A stretch of DNA of 64,000 nucleotides from VRUE01 sp963703235 (GTDB lineage: Bacteria; Actinomycetota; Thermoleophilia; Solirubrobacterales; 70-9), in the NCBI GenBank assembly GCA_963703235.1, contig OY969802.1, positions 2,170,001 through 2,234,000 on the forward strand, given 5' to 3'. The notes beneath the pieces are model-generated. The model worked only from the letters and a program-made list of their open reading frames with translations, was not told where the DNA came from and ran no database searches. A program made the translations under genes and the position numbers. Position 1 is the first letter of the stretch. Every line of letters begins with the position of its first letter. This document shows positions 15,509 through 22,983 of the stretch, one piece after another.

Positions 15509-16483
15509 TCAGGAAAGCTCGGGCAGGCCCGCCTCGGGCGTCGAGGCCTCGGCGTGGGTGCGGCGGGGGATGCGGCCGGCGCGGCGGGCGGCTAACCCGG
15601 CATCGACCCCCTGGCGCAGGGCCCGCGCCATCGCGGCCGGGTCGGCGGCGCCGAAGATCGAGCTGGCCGCCATCACCGCGTCGCAGCCCAGCTCCATCGC
15701 CAGGGCGGCGTCGGAGGCGGTGCCGATGCCGGCGTCGAGGACGACCGGGACCGAGGCCCGTTCGGCGACGATCGCCAGGTTGTAGGGGTTGCGGATGCCG
15801 GCGCCGGAGCCGATCGGCGAGCCGAGCGGCATCACCGCGGCGCAGCCGCTCTCCTCGAGGCGGCGGGCGAGGATCGGGTCGTCGTTGGTGTAGGGGAGGA
15901 CGGTGAAGCCCTCGCCGACCAGCGTCTCGGCCGCGTCGAGCAGCTCGACGGCGTCGGGGTAGAGGGTGCGGTCGTCGCCGATCACCTCGAGCTTGATCCA
16001 CTCGGTCTCGAAGGCCTCGCGGGCGAGGCGGGCGGTGCGGACGGCGTCGCGGGCGGTGAAGCAGCCGGCGGTGTTGGGCAGGGCGAAGAGGCCGAGGTTG
16101 TCGAGGACGTCGAGCACCGAGCCCTTGGCCGCGGGGTCGATCCGCCGCAGGGCGACGGTGACGATCTCGGCCCCCGAGGCGGACAACGCCTCCTCCATCT
16201 GCTCCAGCGAGCGGAAGCCGCCGGTGCCGGCGATCAGCCGCGAGGACCACTCGCGCCCGCCCAGCTGCCAGGTCTCGGCGCCGCCCTGGATCGCCGCCAG
16301 CACCTCGACCTTGTGCCCGTCGGCGAGCGGGGTCGAGCCCCACTGCGAGCGCGGCACCACCTCGCCGTCGAGGGCGACGGCGACGCCACGTGCTTCCGTC
16401 CCGGCGCCGCTCTCGCGGACCGCGTCGGCGAGGGTCGCGCCGGCGGGCAGCTGGCGCAGCTTGCCGTTCAGCTCGACCTTCAT
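15509..16483 (-). CDS. thiSG: ThiS-ThiG fusion: sulfur carrier protein and thiazole synthase
   Basis: A single 324-residue frame joins two thiamine enzymes. Residues 1-68 are ThiS (MKVELNGKLRQL to VLAAIQGG), ending in the Gly-Gly that must carry the thiocarboxylate. Residue 69 onward is ThiG, the TIM-barrel enzyme that condenses DXP, dehydroglycine and ThiS-bound sulfur (motifs SRLIAGTGGF, EWIKLEVIGDD with the Schiff-base Lys, MPLGSPIGSGAGI, PVVLDAGIGTASDAALAMELGCDAV). The fusion is known in some bacteria, but it buries the Gly-Gly, so cleavage or an alternative chemistry is needed. ATG 16483 overlaps the thiO stop by ATGA. Same operon as thiO, under the TPP riboswitch. No thiF is visible nearby. 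Confidence 0.93.
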   Translation of the reverse strand: MKVELNGKLRQLPAGATLADAVRESGAGTEARGVAVALDGEVVPRSQWGSTPLADGHKVEVLAAIQGGAETWQLGGREWSSRLIAGTGGFRSLEQMEEALSASGAEIVTVALRRIDPAAKGSVLDVLDNLGLFALPNTAGCFTARDAVRTARLAREAFETEWIKLEVIGDDRTLYPDAVELLDAAETLVGEGFTVLPYTNDDPILARRLEESGCAAVMPLGSPIGSGAGIRNPYNLAIVAERASVPVVLDAGIGTASDAALAMELGCDAVMAASSIFGAADPAAMARALRQGVDAGLAARRAGRIPRRTHAEASTPEAGLPELS

Positions 16484-17616
16484 ACCGGAGCCCTCTCCAG
16501 TCGGTCGGCCAACGCCTTCGCCGCCAGAGGCGCCAGCAGGATGCCGTTGCGGTAGTGGCCGGTGGCCCAGAAGAGGCCGTCGAGCGGAGCGGGGCCGACC
16601 AGCGGCAGGTTGTCCGGCGTCGCCGGCCGCAGCCCGGCCGTCGCCTCGATCAGCTCCATCTCCGCCACCTCGGGCAGCAGGCGGTAGGCCTCGCGCAGCA
16701 GCTCGTGCACCCCGCCCGCGGTGACCGCGGTGTCGAAGCCCCGCTCCTCGACCGTGGCGCCGGCGATCAGGCGCCCGTCCGGGCGCGGCACCAGGTAGAT
16801 CCGCTCGGAGGCGACGATCCGCTTGCAGGGCGAGGACCCGTCGCGGGAGCGCAGCTCGACGATCTGTCCCTTGACCGGGCGGACCGGCGGTCGTGCCTCC
16901 GGCGGCAGCCAGCTGGCCTGTCCCGACCAGGCGCCCGCGGCGAGGATCGTCGCCGCGGCGCGCAGCTCCTCCGCCACCGCGGTCCGAGTGCCGGTCGCGA
17001 CCTGGGTCGCTGCCTCGGTGCGGACGCCACGGATCCGGCCTTCTTCGCTCAGCGCCGCAACCGCCTCGGTGCCGGTCAGCACCTCGACCCCCTCCCTCGA
17101 CAGCGCCGCCAACAGCGCTCTGGTCAGGGCGCGCGGGTCGACCGCCGCCTCGTGCGGTGCGTGGACGCCGCCGTTGAAGGAAGGCGTCAGACCCGGCTCC
17201 AGCTCGCGGCAGCGGCGTGGCGGCAGCCACTCGGCGCCGAGGCCGAGCGAGCGCTGCAGCTCGTGGACCCGCCGCAGCTCCTCCGCCTCGTCGGGATCGA
17301 GCGCGACGTGCAAGGCGCCGTGGCGTCTGTAACCGGTCGCGATGCCGGACGCCGCCTCCAGCTCGGCGACGAAGTCGGGGTACAGCTCGGCTGCCGCCAG
17401 GGTCATCTCCAACAGCTGCGGCTCGCCGAAGGCGAGCTCGCCGACCGGCGCCAGCATCCCGGCCGCGACCCGCGTCGCCCCGGCGGGCGGCGACATCTTC
17501 TCGACCAGCGCGACGCGGGCGCCGCGCTGGGCCAGGCGCCAGGCACAGGAGAGGCCGATGACCCCGCCTCCGACGACTACCGCGTCGTAACTCCGCTCAG
17601 ACTCCGTCTTGCTCAC
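16480..17616 (-). CDS. thiO: Glycine oxidase ThiO
   Basis: FAD enzyme that oxidises glycine to iminoglycine for thiazole synthesis. The 378-residue product starts with a Rossmann FAD site (YDAVVVGGGVIGLSCAWRLAQRGARVALVEK), contains the DAO-family segment AATILAAGAWSG and VRPVKGQIVELR, and ends with the second FAD motif (GLRPATPDNLPLVGPAPLDGLFWATGHYRNGILLAP). The start taken is GTG 17616 (MSKTESERSYDAVV) because GGAGG lies 6 bases upstream; an ATG at 17652 falls inside the riboswitch aptamer. First gene of thiO-thiSG. Confidence 0.93.
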   Translation of the reverse strand: MSKTESERSYDAVVVGGGVIGLSCAWRLAQRGARVALVEKMSPPAGATRVAAGMLAPVGELAFGEPQLLEMTLAAAELYPDFVAELEAASGIATGYRRHGALHVALDPDEAEELRRVHELQRSLGLGAEWLPPRRCRELEPGLTPSFNGGVHAPHEAAVDPRALTRALLAALSREGVEVLTGTEAVAALSEEGRIRGVRTEAATQVATGTRTAVAEELRAAATILAAGAWSGQASWLPPEARPPVRPVKGQIVELRSRDGSSPCKRIVASERIYLVPRPDGRLIAGATVEERGFDTAVTAGGVHELLREAYRLLPEVAEMELIEATAGLRPATPDNLPLVGPAPLDGLFWATGHYRNGILLAPLAAKALADRLERAPV

Positions 17617-17710
17617 GCTTGCCTCCGCCGGCATTACCCGGATCAGGTCCATACGGTCGGCGGCGCCCTAGCCGCCCTCTCAGCCCGTGGCTTACGGACT
17701 CCCGTTCACT
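17617..17710 (-). promoter_or_regulatory. TPP riboswitch (THI element) before thiO
   Basis: The minus strand contains the conserved THI-box: GGGCTGAGAGGG near 17685, GACCTGATCCGGGTAATGCC near 17640, then GGCGGAGGC. Pairing segments P2-P5 can be traced; boundaries are approximate. The 3' end of the aptamer contains the GGAGG that serves as the thiO ribosome binding site, 6 bases before the GTG. This layout predicts translational control: with thiamine pyrophosphate bound, the P1/3' strand would sequester the site. No separate expression platform with a T-run is seen. Confidence 0.9.
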
Positions 17711-17738
17711 CGATGGTACCCCTCGCCGCCGCCCCGTA

Positions 17739-17789
17739 GGACGAGCCGTGAGTTGAGCACCCATATCGTCCTCAACTAACGGCTCGTCC
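17739..17789. repeat. 19-bp inverted repeat between thiO and thiE
   Basis: Arms 17739-17757 and 17771-17789 match at 18 of 19 bases around a 13-base loop. The element sits in the divergent region between the TPP riboswitch and the thiE promoter, and its right arm covers the expected -35 area of thiE. There is no T-run on either side, so it is not an ordinary terminator. It could be a protein operator or a dispersed palindromic element. Confidence 0.7.
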
Positions 17790-17795
17790 GGTCGG

Positions 17796-17808
17796 GATAA
17801 TCGACACA
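17796..17808 (+). promoter_or_regulatory. Leaderless -10 box of thiE
   Basis: GATAAT at 17796-17801 is followed after exactly 6 bases (cgacac) by ATG 17808. The expected transcription start falls on or next to the A of the start codon, so thiE is probably read from a leaderless mRNA. No ribosome binding site precedes the ATG. Confidence 0.6.
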
Positions 17809-18494
17809 TGAGCCTGGCACCCCCAGAGGCCCACGGCCCGCTGCGCCGCGAGCGGCTGCGCACCGCCCGCCTCTACTTCGTCTGCGAGGCGCTGCCGCGG
17901 GGCGAGAATCCGGAGGCGCTGCTGCAGGCGGCGCTCGCTGGAGGCGTCGACATCGTCCAGCTCCGCGAGAAGGAGCTCGACCGCGAGCAGATAGAACGCT
18001 CGGCCTGGACCTTCCGCCGCCTCTGCGACACCCACAGCGCCCTCTTCGTCGTCAACGACGATCCCTACCTGGCCCAGGCCTGCAACGCCGACGGCGTCCA
18101 CCTCGGCCAGGACGACATGCCGGTGCAGGAGGCGCGGGAGATCCTCGGGCCGGAGGCGATCGTCGGCCTCTCGACCCACTCCGAGGAGCAGCTCGCGGCC
18201 GCGGCCGCCACCCCGGTCGACTACGTCAGCGTCGGGCCGATCTGGGAGACGCCGACCAAAGAGGGCCGGCCCGGCGTTGGGCTCGGGCTGGTCGAGCACG
18301 CGGCCTCCGCAGCGCCGCACCCCTTCTTCGCGATCGGCGGCATCGACCTCTCCAACGTCGACCGGGTCGTCGCGGCGGGCGCGCGGCGGCTCGGCGTCGT
18401 GCGAGCGATCCGCGACGCTGCCGATCCCGTTGCCGCGGCCGCCGGGCTGCGCGGCGCGCTGGCCGTCGCCGGGGAGGCAGCCCCGGGTGGCTGA
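17808..18494 (+). CDS. thiE: Thiamine-phosphate synthase ThiE
   Basis: Couples HMP-PP and thiazole phosphate to thiamine phosphate. The 228-residue TIM barrel shows VDIVQLREKELD, ALFVVNDDPYLAQACNADGVHLGQDDMP, VGLSTHSEEQL, DYVSVGPIWETPTKEGRPGVGL and FFAIGGIDLSNV, all characteristic of ThiE with its diphosphate and Mg sites. An N-terminal tail of about 15 residues precedes the barrel. Divergent from thiO-thiSG but not behind its own visible THI element. Its last 8 bases overlap the next gene. Confidence 0.95.
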   Translation: MSLAPPEAHGPLRRERLRTARLYFVCEALPRGENPEALLQAALAGGVDIVQLREKELDREQIERSAWTFRRLCDTHSALFVVNDDPYLAQACNADGVHLGQDDMPVQEAREILGPEAIVGLSTHSEEQLAAAAATPVDYVSVGPIWETPTKEGRPGVGLGLVEHAASAAPHPFFAIGGIDLSNVDRVVAAGARRLGVVRAIRDAADPVAAAAGLRGALAVAGEAAPGG

Positions 18495-18993
18495 GGGGAA
18501 GCGGAAGCGCAAGGAGCGCGGCGCCGGGCCGACCCCGCGCGAGCGGATGGAGCGCGGCTACGCCCGCGCCGAGCAGCGCAACCGCGAAGCCCGCGAGACG
18601 TTGGAGCCACTGGAGGAGGGCGAGCGGCCGCTGGTCGTCACGATCGCTGCCGTGCTCTCGACCCTGATCGTCGCCTCGATCGCGATCGGCTACGCGACCG
18701 GCGTCGAGGTCGACGGCGAGCCGGCGGAGCTGCCGCAGGTGCTGGGCCCGGCGCTGGTGATGGGGATGATGGCCTGGGGGTTGTGGCGGGCCCGCTACTG
18801 GGCGGTGCTCGGCTTCCAGCTGATCCTCGCCTTCCTCATCTTCAGTGCCGTCTTCGGCCTCGCCGTGCAGGCCGCCAGCGTCGCCCAGGTGGCCGCCACC
18901 CTCGGCCTGCTGGCGGTCTCCAGCACCTTCTTCTACTTCATGGTCAAGGCGATGGCGCGGATTCAGATGCCGACGCGAAGAACCGATCTATAG
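18487..18993 (+). CDS. Four-TM membrane protein of unknown function
   Basis: A 168-residue product starting GTG 18487 inside the end of thiE, with GGGGAGG as ribosome site. The N-terminal 45 residues are highly charged and Lys/Arg/Glu-rich (AEGKRKRKERGAGPTPRERMERG). Four hydrophobic segments follow (VVTIAAVLSTLIVASIAIGYA, LPQVLGPALVMGMMAWGLW, AVLGFQLILAFLIFSAVFGLA, VAATLGLLAVSSTFFYFMVK). No family recognised. Tight coupling with thiE and closeness to lpd do not by themselves show a thiamine role. Confidence 0.75.
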   Translation: MAEGKRKRKERGAGPTPRERMERGYARAEQRNREARETLEPLEEGERPLVVTIAAVLSTLIVASIAIGYATGVEVDGEPAELPQVLGPALVMGMMAWGLWRARYWAVLGFQLILAFLIFSAVFGLAVQAASVAQVAATLGLLAVSSTFFYFMVKAMARIQMPTRRTDL

Positions 18994-19003
18994 GCTCAGC
19001 GCG

Positions 19004-20371
19004 ATGGCCGATTCCTACGACGTGATCGTCATCGGCGGGGGCCCCGGCGGCTACGTCGCCGCGATCCGCGCGGCGCAGCTGGGCCGCAAGACCGCGGTGG
19101 TCGAGCGCGACAAGCCGGGCGGGCGCTGCCTCAACTACGCCTGCATCCCGGCGAAGACGGTGCTGCACACGGCCGAGCTGTACGACCAGGCGCGCAACAG
19201 CGCCGAGCTGGGCCTTCAGGTCAAGGGCGCCTCGATCGACTGGGAGGCGCTGGGCAAGCGCCGCGCCAGTGTCTCCGACTCGCTCTCCAACGGCGTCAAG
19301 ATGCTCTGGGACAAAAACAAGGTGACGACGATCGCCGGCGACGGGTCGCTGACGGCGGACGGCAACGTCAAGGTCGGCGACGACGTCTACGAGGCCGGCG
19401 CCGTGGTGTTGGCGACCGGCTCGGAGGCGCTGCCGATCCCCGGGACCGAGTTCGGCGGTCGCGTCCTCGACACCTGGGGCGCCTGGTCGCTGCCGGAGCA
19501 GCCGAAGAAGATCGCCGTGGTCGGCGCCGGCGCCTCGGGCTGCGAGATCGCCTCCGCCTACGGACGCTTCGGCACCGAGGTGCTGCTGATCGAGATGCTC
19601 GACCGGATCCTGCCGGCGGAGGACAAGGACATGGCTCGAGTGGTCGAGCGGGCCTTCAAGAAGCAGAACATCGCGATCTCCACCGGCGCCCCGGTCGAGA
19701 ACGTCGAGGCCGGCGAGAAGTCAGTGAAGCTCACCTACGGCGGCGAGGCGGCCGAGGTCGACTACCTCTGCATCGCCGGCGGTCGCGCCCCCGACGTCGA
19801 GGGGCTGGGACTGGCCGAGGCGGGGGTCGAGCTGGCCGAGAACGGCAAGGTGAAGGTCGACGAGTTCGGCCGCACCTCGAACCAGAAGGTCTACGCGATC
19901 GGCGACCTGGTCAACGCCAAGGCGCTCGCCCACAAGGCCTCCGAGGAGGGGGTCGTCGCGGTCGAGCACGCGGCCGGCGCCGAGACCCACCCGGTCGACC
20001 AGAACCTGGTCGCCGGGGCCACCTTCTGCCACCCGCAGGTGGCCAGCGTCGGCCTCACCGAGGCGGCGGCGAAGGAGACCGGGCACGAGGTCAAGGTCGG
20101 CAAGCTGAAACTGGGCGGGGTCGGCGCGGCGACCGTCTACGACGACAAAGACGGCCTCGTCAAGCTCGTCGTCGACTCCAAGTACGGCGAGATCCTCGGC
20201 GCCCACGTGGTCGGCAACCGCGCCTGCGACATGATCGCCGAGCTGGTGGCGACGATGGCGCTGGAGGGCGGCTACCAGGAGCTGGCCCGGATCGTCCATC
20301 CCCATCCGACGATCTCCGAGGCGATCCTCGACGCCGCCCGCGCCGTCGACGGCTGGGCCACCCACGCTTAG
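19004..20371 (+). CDS. lpd: Dihydrolipoamide dehydrogenase (E3)
   Basis: FAD enzyme that reoxidises dihydrolipoyl groups of 2-oxoacid dehydrogenase complexes with NAD. The 455-residue product has the FAD loop VIVIGGGPGGYVAA, the redox-active Cys42-Cys47 pair in GGRCLNYACIPAK, the NAD site KIAVVGAGASGCEIASAYGRFG, the second FAD site KVYAIGDLVNAKALAHKASEEG and the catalytic HPHPTISEA near the C-terminus. The variant NYAC replaces the usual NVGC inside the disulphide loop. Start ATG 19004; TAGGCT 7 bases upstream could be a leaderless -10. Lies 1.4 kb upstream of pdhABC, which need it. Confidence 0.95.
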   Translation: MADSYDVIVIGGGPGGYVAAIRAAQLGRKTAVVERDKPGGRCLNYACIPAKTVLHTAELYDQARNSAELGLQVKGASIDWEALGKRRASVSDSLSNGVKMLWDKNKVTTIAGDGSLTADGNVKVGDDVYEAGAVVLATGSEALPIPGTEFGGRVLDTWGAWSLPEQPKKIAVVGAGASGCEIASAYGRFGTEVLLIEMLDRILPAEDKDMARVVERAFKKQNIAISTGAPVENVEAGEKSVKLTYGGEAAEVDYLCIAGGRAPDVEGLGLAEAGVELAENGKVKVDEFGRTSNQKVYAIGDLVNAKALAHKASEEGVVAVEHAAGAETHPVDQNLVAGATFCHPQVASVGLTEAAAKETGHEVKVGKLKLGGVGAATVYDDKDGLVKLVVDSKYGEILGAHVVGNRACDMIAELVATMALEGGYQELARIVHPHPTISEAILDAARAVDGWATHA

Positions 20372-20389
20372 GCCGCTGCAAACCGGCGC

Positions 20390-20809
20390 TCAGCCGCTCG
20401 GCGGCAGCGCGATCGTCTCGATGCCAAGCTCGGCTGCGACGGCAAGCACGTCGGAGTCGGAGGTCGCGATCTTGTCCTTCGGTCCTGAAGCGGCAGCGAG
20501 AAGAACGCAATCGGCCAAGGAAAGGGGCTGGTGCTTGCGGTGGTAGTGCGCGGTGCGCAGTTCGGCGGCCCGCCGCGCCAGCGGTATGTCGACCGTCATG
20601 GGCTTCAGCGGACCCTCCAGCAGCGGTTCGATCACGTCCGCGATGCGGGCATGGGAATGTCCCGCCCGCCGCGCCACTGAATCGAAAACCTCAGCGAGGT
20701 TTGCGGTGGTTATTGCTGCCGACCCTTCGCGGAGGATCGTCAGAACCCGTTCCATTGCAGGCTCGCTGCGAATGACGGCGATCAAGGCGTTGGCGTCAAG
20801 CAGGGTCAA
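20390..20809 (-). CDS. PIN-domain toxin, VapC type
   Basis: A 139-residue PIN ribonuclease toxin. Acidic metal-site residues appear in the expected order: Asp in LTLLDANALIAV, Glu in TANLAEVFDSV, Asp in LSLADCVLLAAA and Asp in KIATSDSDVLAVA. VapC toxins cleave tRNA or rRNA when released from the antitoxin. The start is taken as TTG 20809, which overlaps the antitoxin's TGA by TTGA, the usual coupled arrangement. It lies between lpd and a DsbA-like gene, probably a small acquired module in the chromosome. Confidence 0.85.
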   Translation of the reverse strand: MTLLDANALIAVIRSEPAMERVLTILREGSAAITTANLAEVFDSVARRAGHSHARIADVIEPLLEGPLKPMTVDIPLARRAAELRTAHYHRKHQPLSLADCVLLAAASGPKDKIATSDSDVLAVAAELGIETIALPPSG

Positions 20810-21078
20810 GGGCCGAACTTGCGCTCTTCGGCTTCCGCTTCGGCTTCGCGTTCTTCGCGACGGATCGCCTCCCAGTCGAGCTTCGGCCCCTCTCCCGCGA
20901 AGGCGCCGGCCGCGGCGGCGATCGGGTCGTCGGGAGCGGGCCTGAGCACTATTTGATCGCCCTGGTCGTCGAGCGTCACCATCCCGGTTTCCCAGCGCTT
21001 GCGGATCGGCGCCGGGATCGAGATCTGCCCGCCCTTGCTGATTTTCATGCGTTTCTTCATTTTCATGGAAACTACCAT
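20806..21078 (-). CDS. AbrB/SpoVT-type antitoxin (VapB-like)
   Basis: A 90-residue antitoxin with an N-terminal swapped-hairpin AbrB DNA-binding domain (MKISKGGQISIPAPIRKRWETGMVTLDDQGDQIVLRP) and an acidic, probably disordered C-terminal tail (EAIRREEREAEAEAEERKFGP) that would neutralise the toxin. Several in-frame ATG codons are close together; 21078 is chosen because GAGG lies 6-7 bases upstream, but a start 15 or 30 bases downstream is possible. Likely autoregulates with the toxin. Confidence 0.8.
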   Translation of the reverse strand: MVVSMKMKKRMKISKGGQISIPAPIRKRWETGMVTLDDQGDQIVLRPAPDDPIAAAAGAFAGEGPKLDWEAIRREEREAEAEAEERKFGP

Positions 21079-21113
21079 GAGATACCTCACTCGGTGGGCT
21101 GTCCATGCCCACA

Positions 21114-21126
21114 TAAAGTCTTTCCG
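21114..21126 (+). promoter_or_regulatory. Leaderless -10 box before the DsbA-like gene
   Basis: TAAAGT at 21114-21119 (matches TANNNT) is followed by 6 bases (ctttcc) and then GTG 21126. No ribosome site is present. Same geometry as the thiE and tetR starts. Confidence 0.55.
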
Positions 21127-21719
21127 TGGCCCAATCTCGCCCCCCCGTCTTCTACTTCGACCTCGGCTCGCCCTACGCGTACCTGACCGCGGAGCGGATC
21201 AGCGGCCTGTTCGCCGAGGCCGGGCTGGAGCAGCCGGAGTGGCAGCCGATCCTGCTCGGCGGGCTCTTCCAGCGCTTCGGCCGCGACTCCTGGGCGAACG
21301 GGCCGGGTCGGGCGGAGGGCATCGCCGAGGTCGAGCGGCGGGCGGCGGAGTACGGTCTGCCGCCGCTGGTCTGGCCGCAGCCCTGGCCGGGCAACACGCT
21401 GGTCGCGATGCGCGCCGCGACCTTCGCCAAGCAGACCGGGCGCACCGTCTCCTTCGCCCTCGCCGGCTTCCGCCAGGCGTTCGCCGCCGGCCGCGACCTG
21501 ACCGAGCCCGACAACGTGATGATCGCGGCGGCCGCCTGCGAGCTCCATCCCAAGGCATTGGAGAAGGCAGTGGGGACGGACGGGGTCAAGCGCGCGCTGC
21601 GCGAGGCGACCGATCGGGCCGCCGAGCTGGGCGTCGTCGGCGTCCCCTCCTTGGTCGTCGGCGACGAGGTCTTCTGGGGCGACGACAGGGTCGAGGAGGC
21701 GGTCTCCGCGGCGAGCTAA
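21126..21719 (+). CDS. DsbA-family / 2-hydroxychromene-2-carboxylate isomerase-like protein
   Basis: A 197-residue thioredoxin-fold protein. VFYFDLGSPYAYLTAERI matches the kappa-class GST/HCCA isomerase N-terminus, where the Ser of SPYAY replaces the redox cysteine; the second half has the cis-Pro region ELGVVGVPSLVVGDEVFWG. In naphthalene pathways the family isomerises hydroxychromene carboxylate with glutathione; in actinobacteria the substrate and thiol are unknown, so only the fold-level call is safe. Start GTG 21126. It ends 10 bases before pdhA. Confidence 0.85.
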   Translation: MAQSRPPVFYFDLGSPYAYLTAERISGLFAEAGLEQPEWQPILLGGLFQRFGRDSWANGPGRAEGIAEVERRAAEYGLPPLVWPQPWPGNTLVAMRAATFAKQTGRTVSFALAGFRQAFAAGRDLTEPDNVMIAAAACELHPKALEKAVGTDGVKRALREATDRAAELGVVGVPSLVVGDEVFWGDDRVEEAVSAAS

Positions 21720-21730
21720 GGTCAGGGTCG
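21717..21730 (+). promoter_or_regulatory. Possible leaderless -10 box before pdhA
   Basis: TAAGGT at 21717-21722 overlaps the TAA stop of the preceding gene and lies 7 bases before GTG 21730. It fits the TANNNT leaderless pattern, but the gene could equally be read from the upstream promoter. Confidence 0.4.
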
Positions 21731-22983
21731 TGCCTGGTCTGCCCGACGCCGCCACCTGTTACGAGCTGCTCGCGCGGATGACGACGATCCGGCGCTTCGA
21801 GGAGGAGGCCGGGCGCCAGTACCAGCGCGCCAAAGCCGGTGGGTTCCTGCACCTGGGGATCGGCGAGGAGGCGACGATCGTCGGCACCACCTCGGTGATG
21901 CGCGACGAGGACTACCTGATCGGCGCCTACCGCACCCACGGGCACGCGATCGCCCGCGGCACCGATCCGAGGCGGGTGATGGCGGAGCTGTTCGGGCGGG
22001 TCGACGGGACCAGCGGCGGCCGCGGCGGGTCGATGCACGTCTTCGACCGCGAACGCCGCTTCATGGGGGGCTACGGGATTGTCGGCGGCAGCCTGCCGAT
22101 CGCCGCCGGCCTGGGGCTCGCCTCCGACTACCGCAGCGAAGACAACGTCACCGTCTGCATGTTCGGCGACGGCGCCTCCAACACCGGCAACTTCGGCGAG
22201 ACGATGAACCTGGCGGCGCTGTGGAAGCTGCCCGTCCTCTTCCTGGTCGAGAACAACCTCTACGGGATGGGCACCTCGGTCGAGCGCCACTCCGCCCAGA
22301 TCGATCTCTCGAAGAAGGCGGAGGGCTACGGCGTGCCCGGCGAGCGGGTCGACGGGATGGACGTGATCGCGGTCCGCGAGGCGGTCGCGGAGGGGATCCG
22401 GCTGGCCCGGGAGGAGCGGCGTCCCACCCTGCTCGAGGCCACGATGTACCGCTACCGCGGCCACTCCGCCGCCGACCCCGAGGTCTACCGCGAGCGCGAG
22501 GAGGTCGAGGAGTGGCAGCGGAAAGACCCGATCGAGGCCTTCGCGCGGCGCTGCGTCGAGGCGGGCGTGCTGGGCGAGCGCGAGGTCCAGCAGGTTCGTG
22601 ACAAGGCCGAGGAGGAGGTGAAGGCGGCGGTCGAGTTCGCCGACGCCTCGCCGGAGCCGCCGCTCGACACGCTCTACGAGAACCTCTACGTGCTCGACAG
22701 CGACGCCGGCTGGTACGCGGTCGACGAGCGCAGCCCCGAGCCGCACCGGGGCGAGCGCGAGCAGGCGATGCCCGAGGCGGCGCGGGAGCTGGCCGAGGCC
22801 GGTGCGGCCTACGCCGGCCAGCCGGACGGACCGCGCCCCCAGGCCAGGCCGAATCCAGCCGAGCACGGCGACGTGCAGGAGGGCTCGGAGCCGGAGGTGG
22901 CGGGCGAGCGTGGGGACGGCGAGCCCGAGCCGGAGGGCTCCGAGCCCGAGGTGGCCGCCGAGCACGAGGAGGGCGGCGAGTGA
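21730..22983 (+). CDS. pdhA: Pyruvate dehydrogenase E1 component, alpha subunit
   Basis: Thiamine-diphosphate subunit of the alpha2beta2 E1, decarboxylating pyruvate (or a branched 2-oxoacid). ThDP motif GDGASNTGNFGETMNLAALWKLPVLFLVENN is intact; the phosphorylation-loop region reads YRYRGHSAADPEVYR, typical of PDH alpha. The catalytic part ends near residue 325. The last 90 or so residues are an acidic, Pro/Glu/Gly-rich tail with a repeated EGSEPEVA unit, unusual for E1 alpha and probably disordered. 417 residues. GTG start. Overlaps pdhB by TGATG. The ThDP cofactor links it to the thi genes upstream. Confidence 0.92.
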   Translation: MPGLPDAATCYELLARMTTIRRFEEEAGRQYQRAKAGGFLHLGIGEEATIVGTTSVMRDEDYLIGAYRTHGHAIARGTDPRRVMAELFGRVDGTSGGRGGSMHVFDRERRFMGGYGIVGGSLPIAAGLGLASDYRSEDNVTVCMFGDGASNTGNFGETMNLAALWKLPVLFLVENNLYGMGTSVERHSAQIDLSKKAEGYGVPGERVDGMDVIAVREAVAEGIRLAREERRPTLLEATMYRYRGHSAADPEVYREREEVEEWQRKDPIEAFARRCVEAGVLGEREVQQVRDKAEEEVKAAVEFADASPEPPLDTLYENLYVLDSDAGWYAVDERSPEPHRGEREQAMPEAARELAEAGAAYAGQPDGPRPQARPNPAEHGDVQEGSEPEVAGERGDGEPEPEGSEPEVAAEHEEGGE

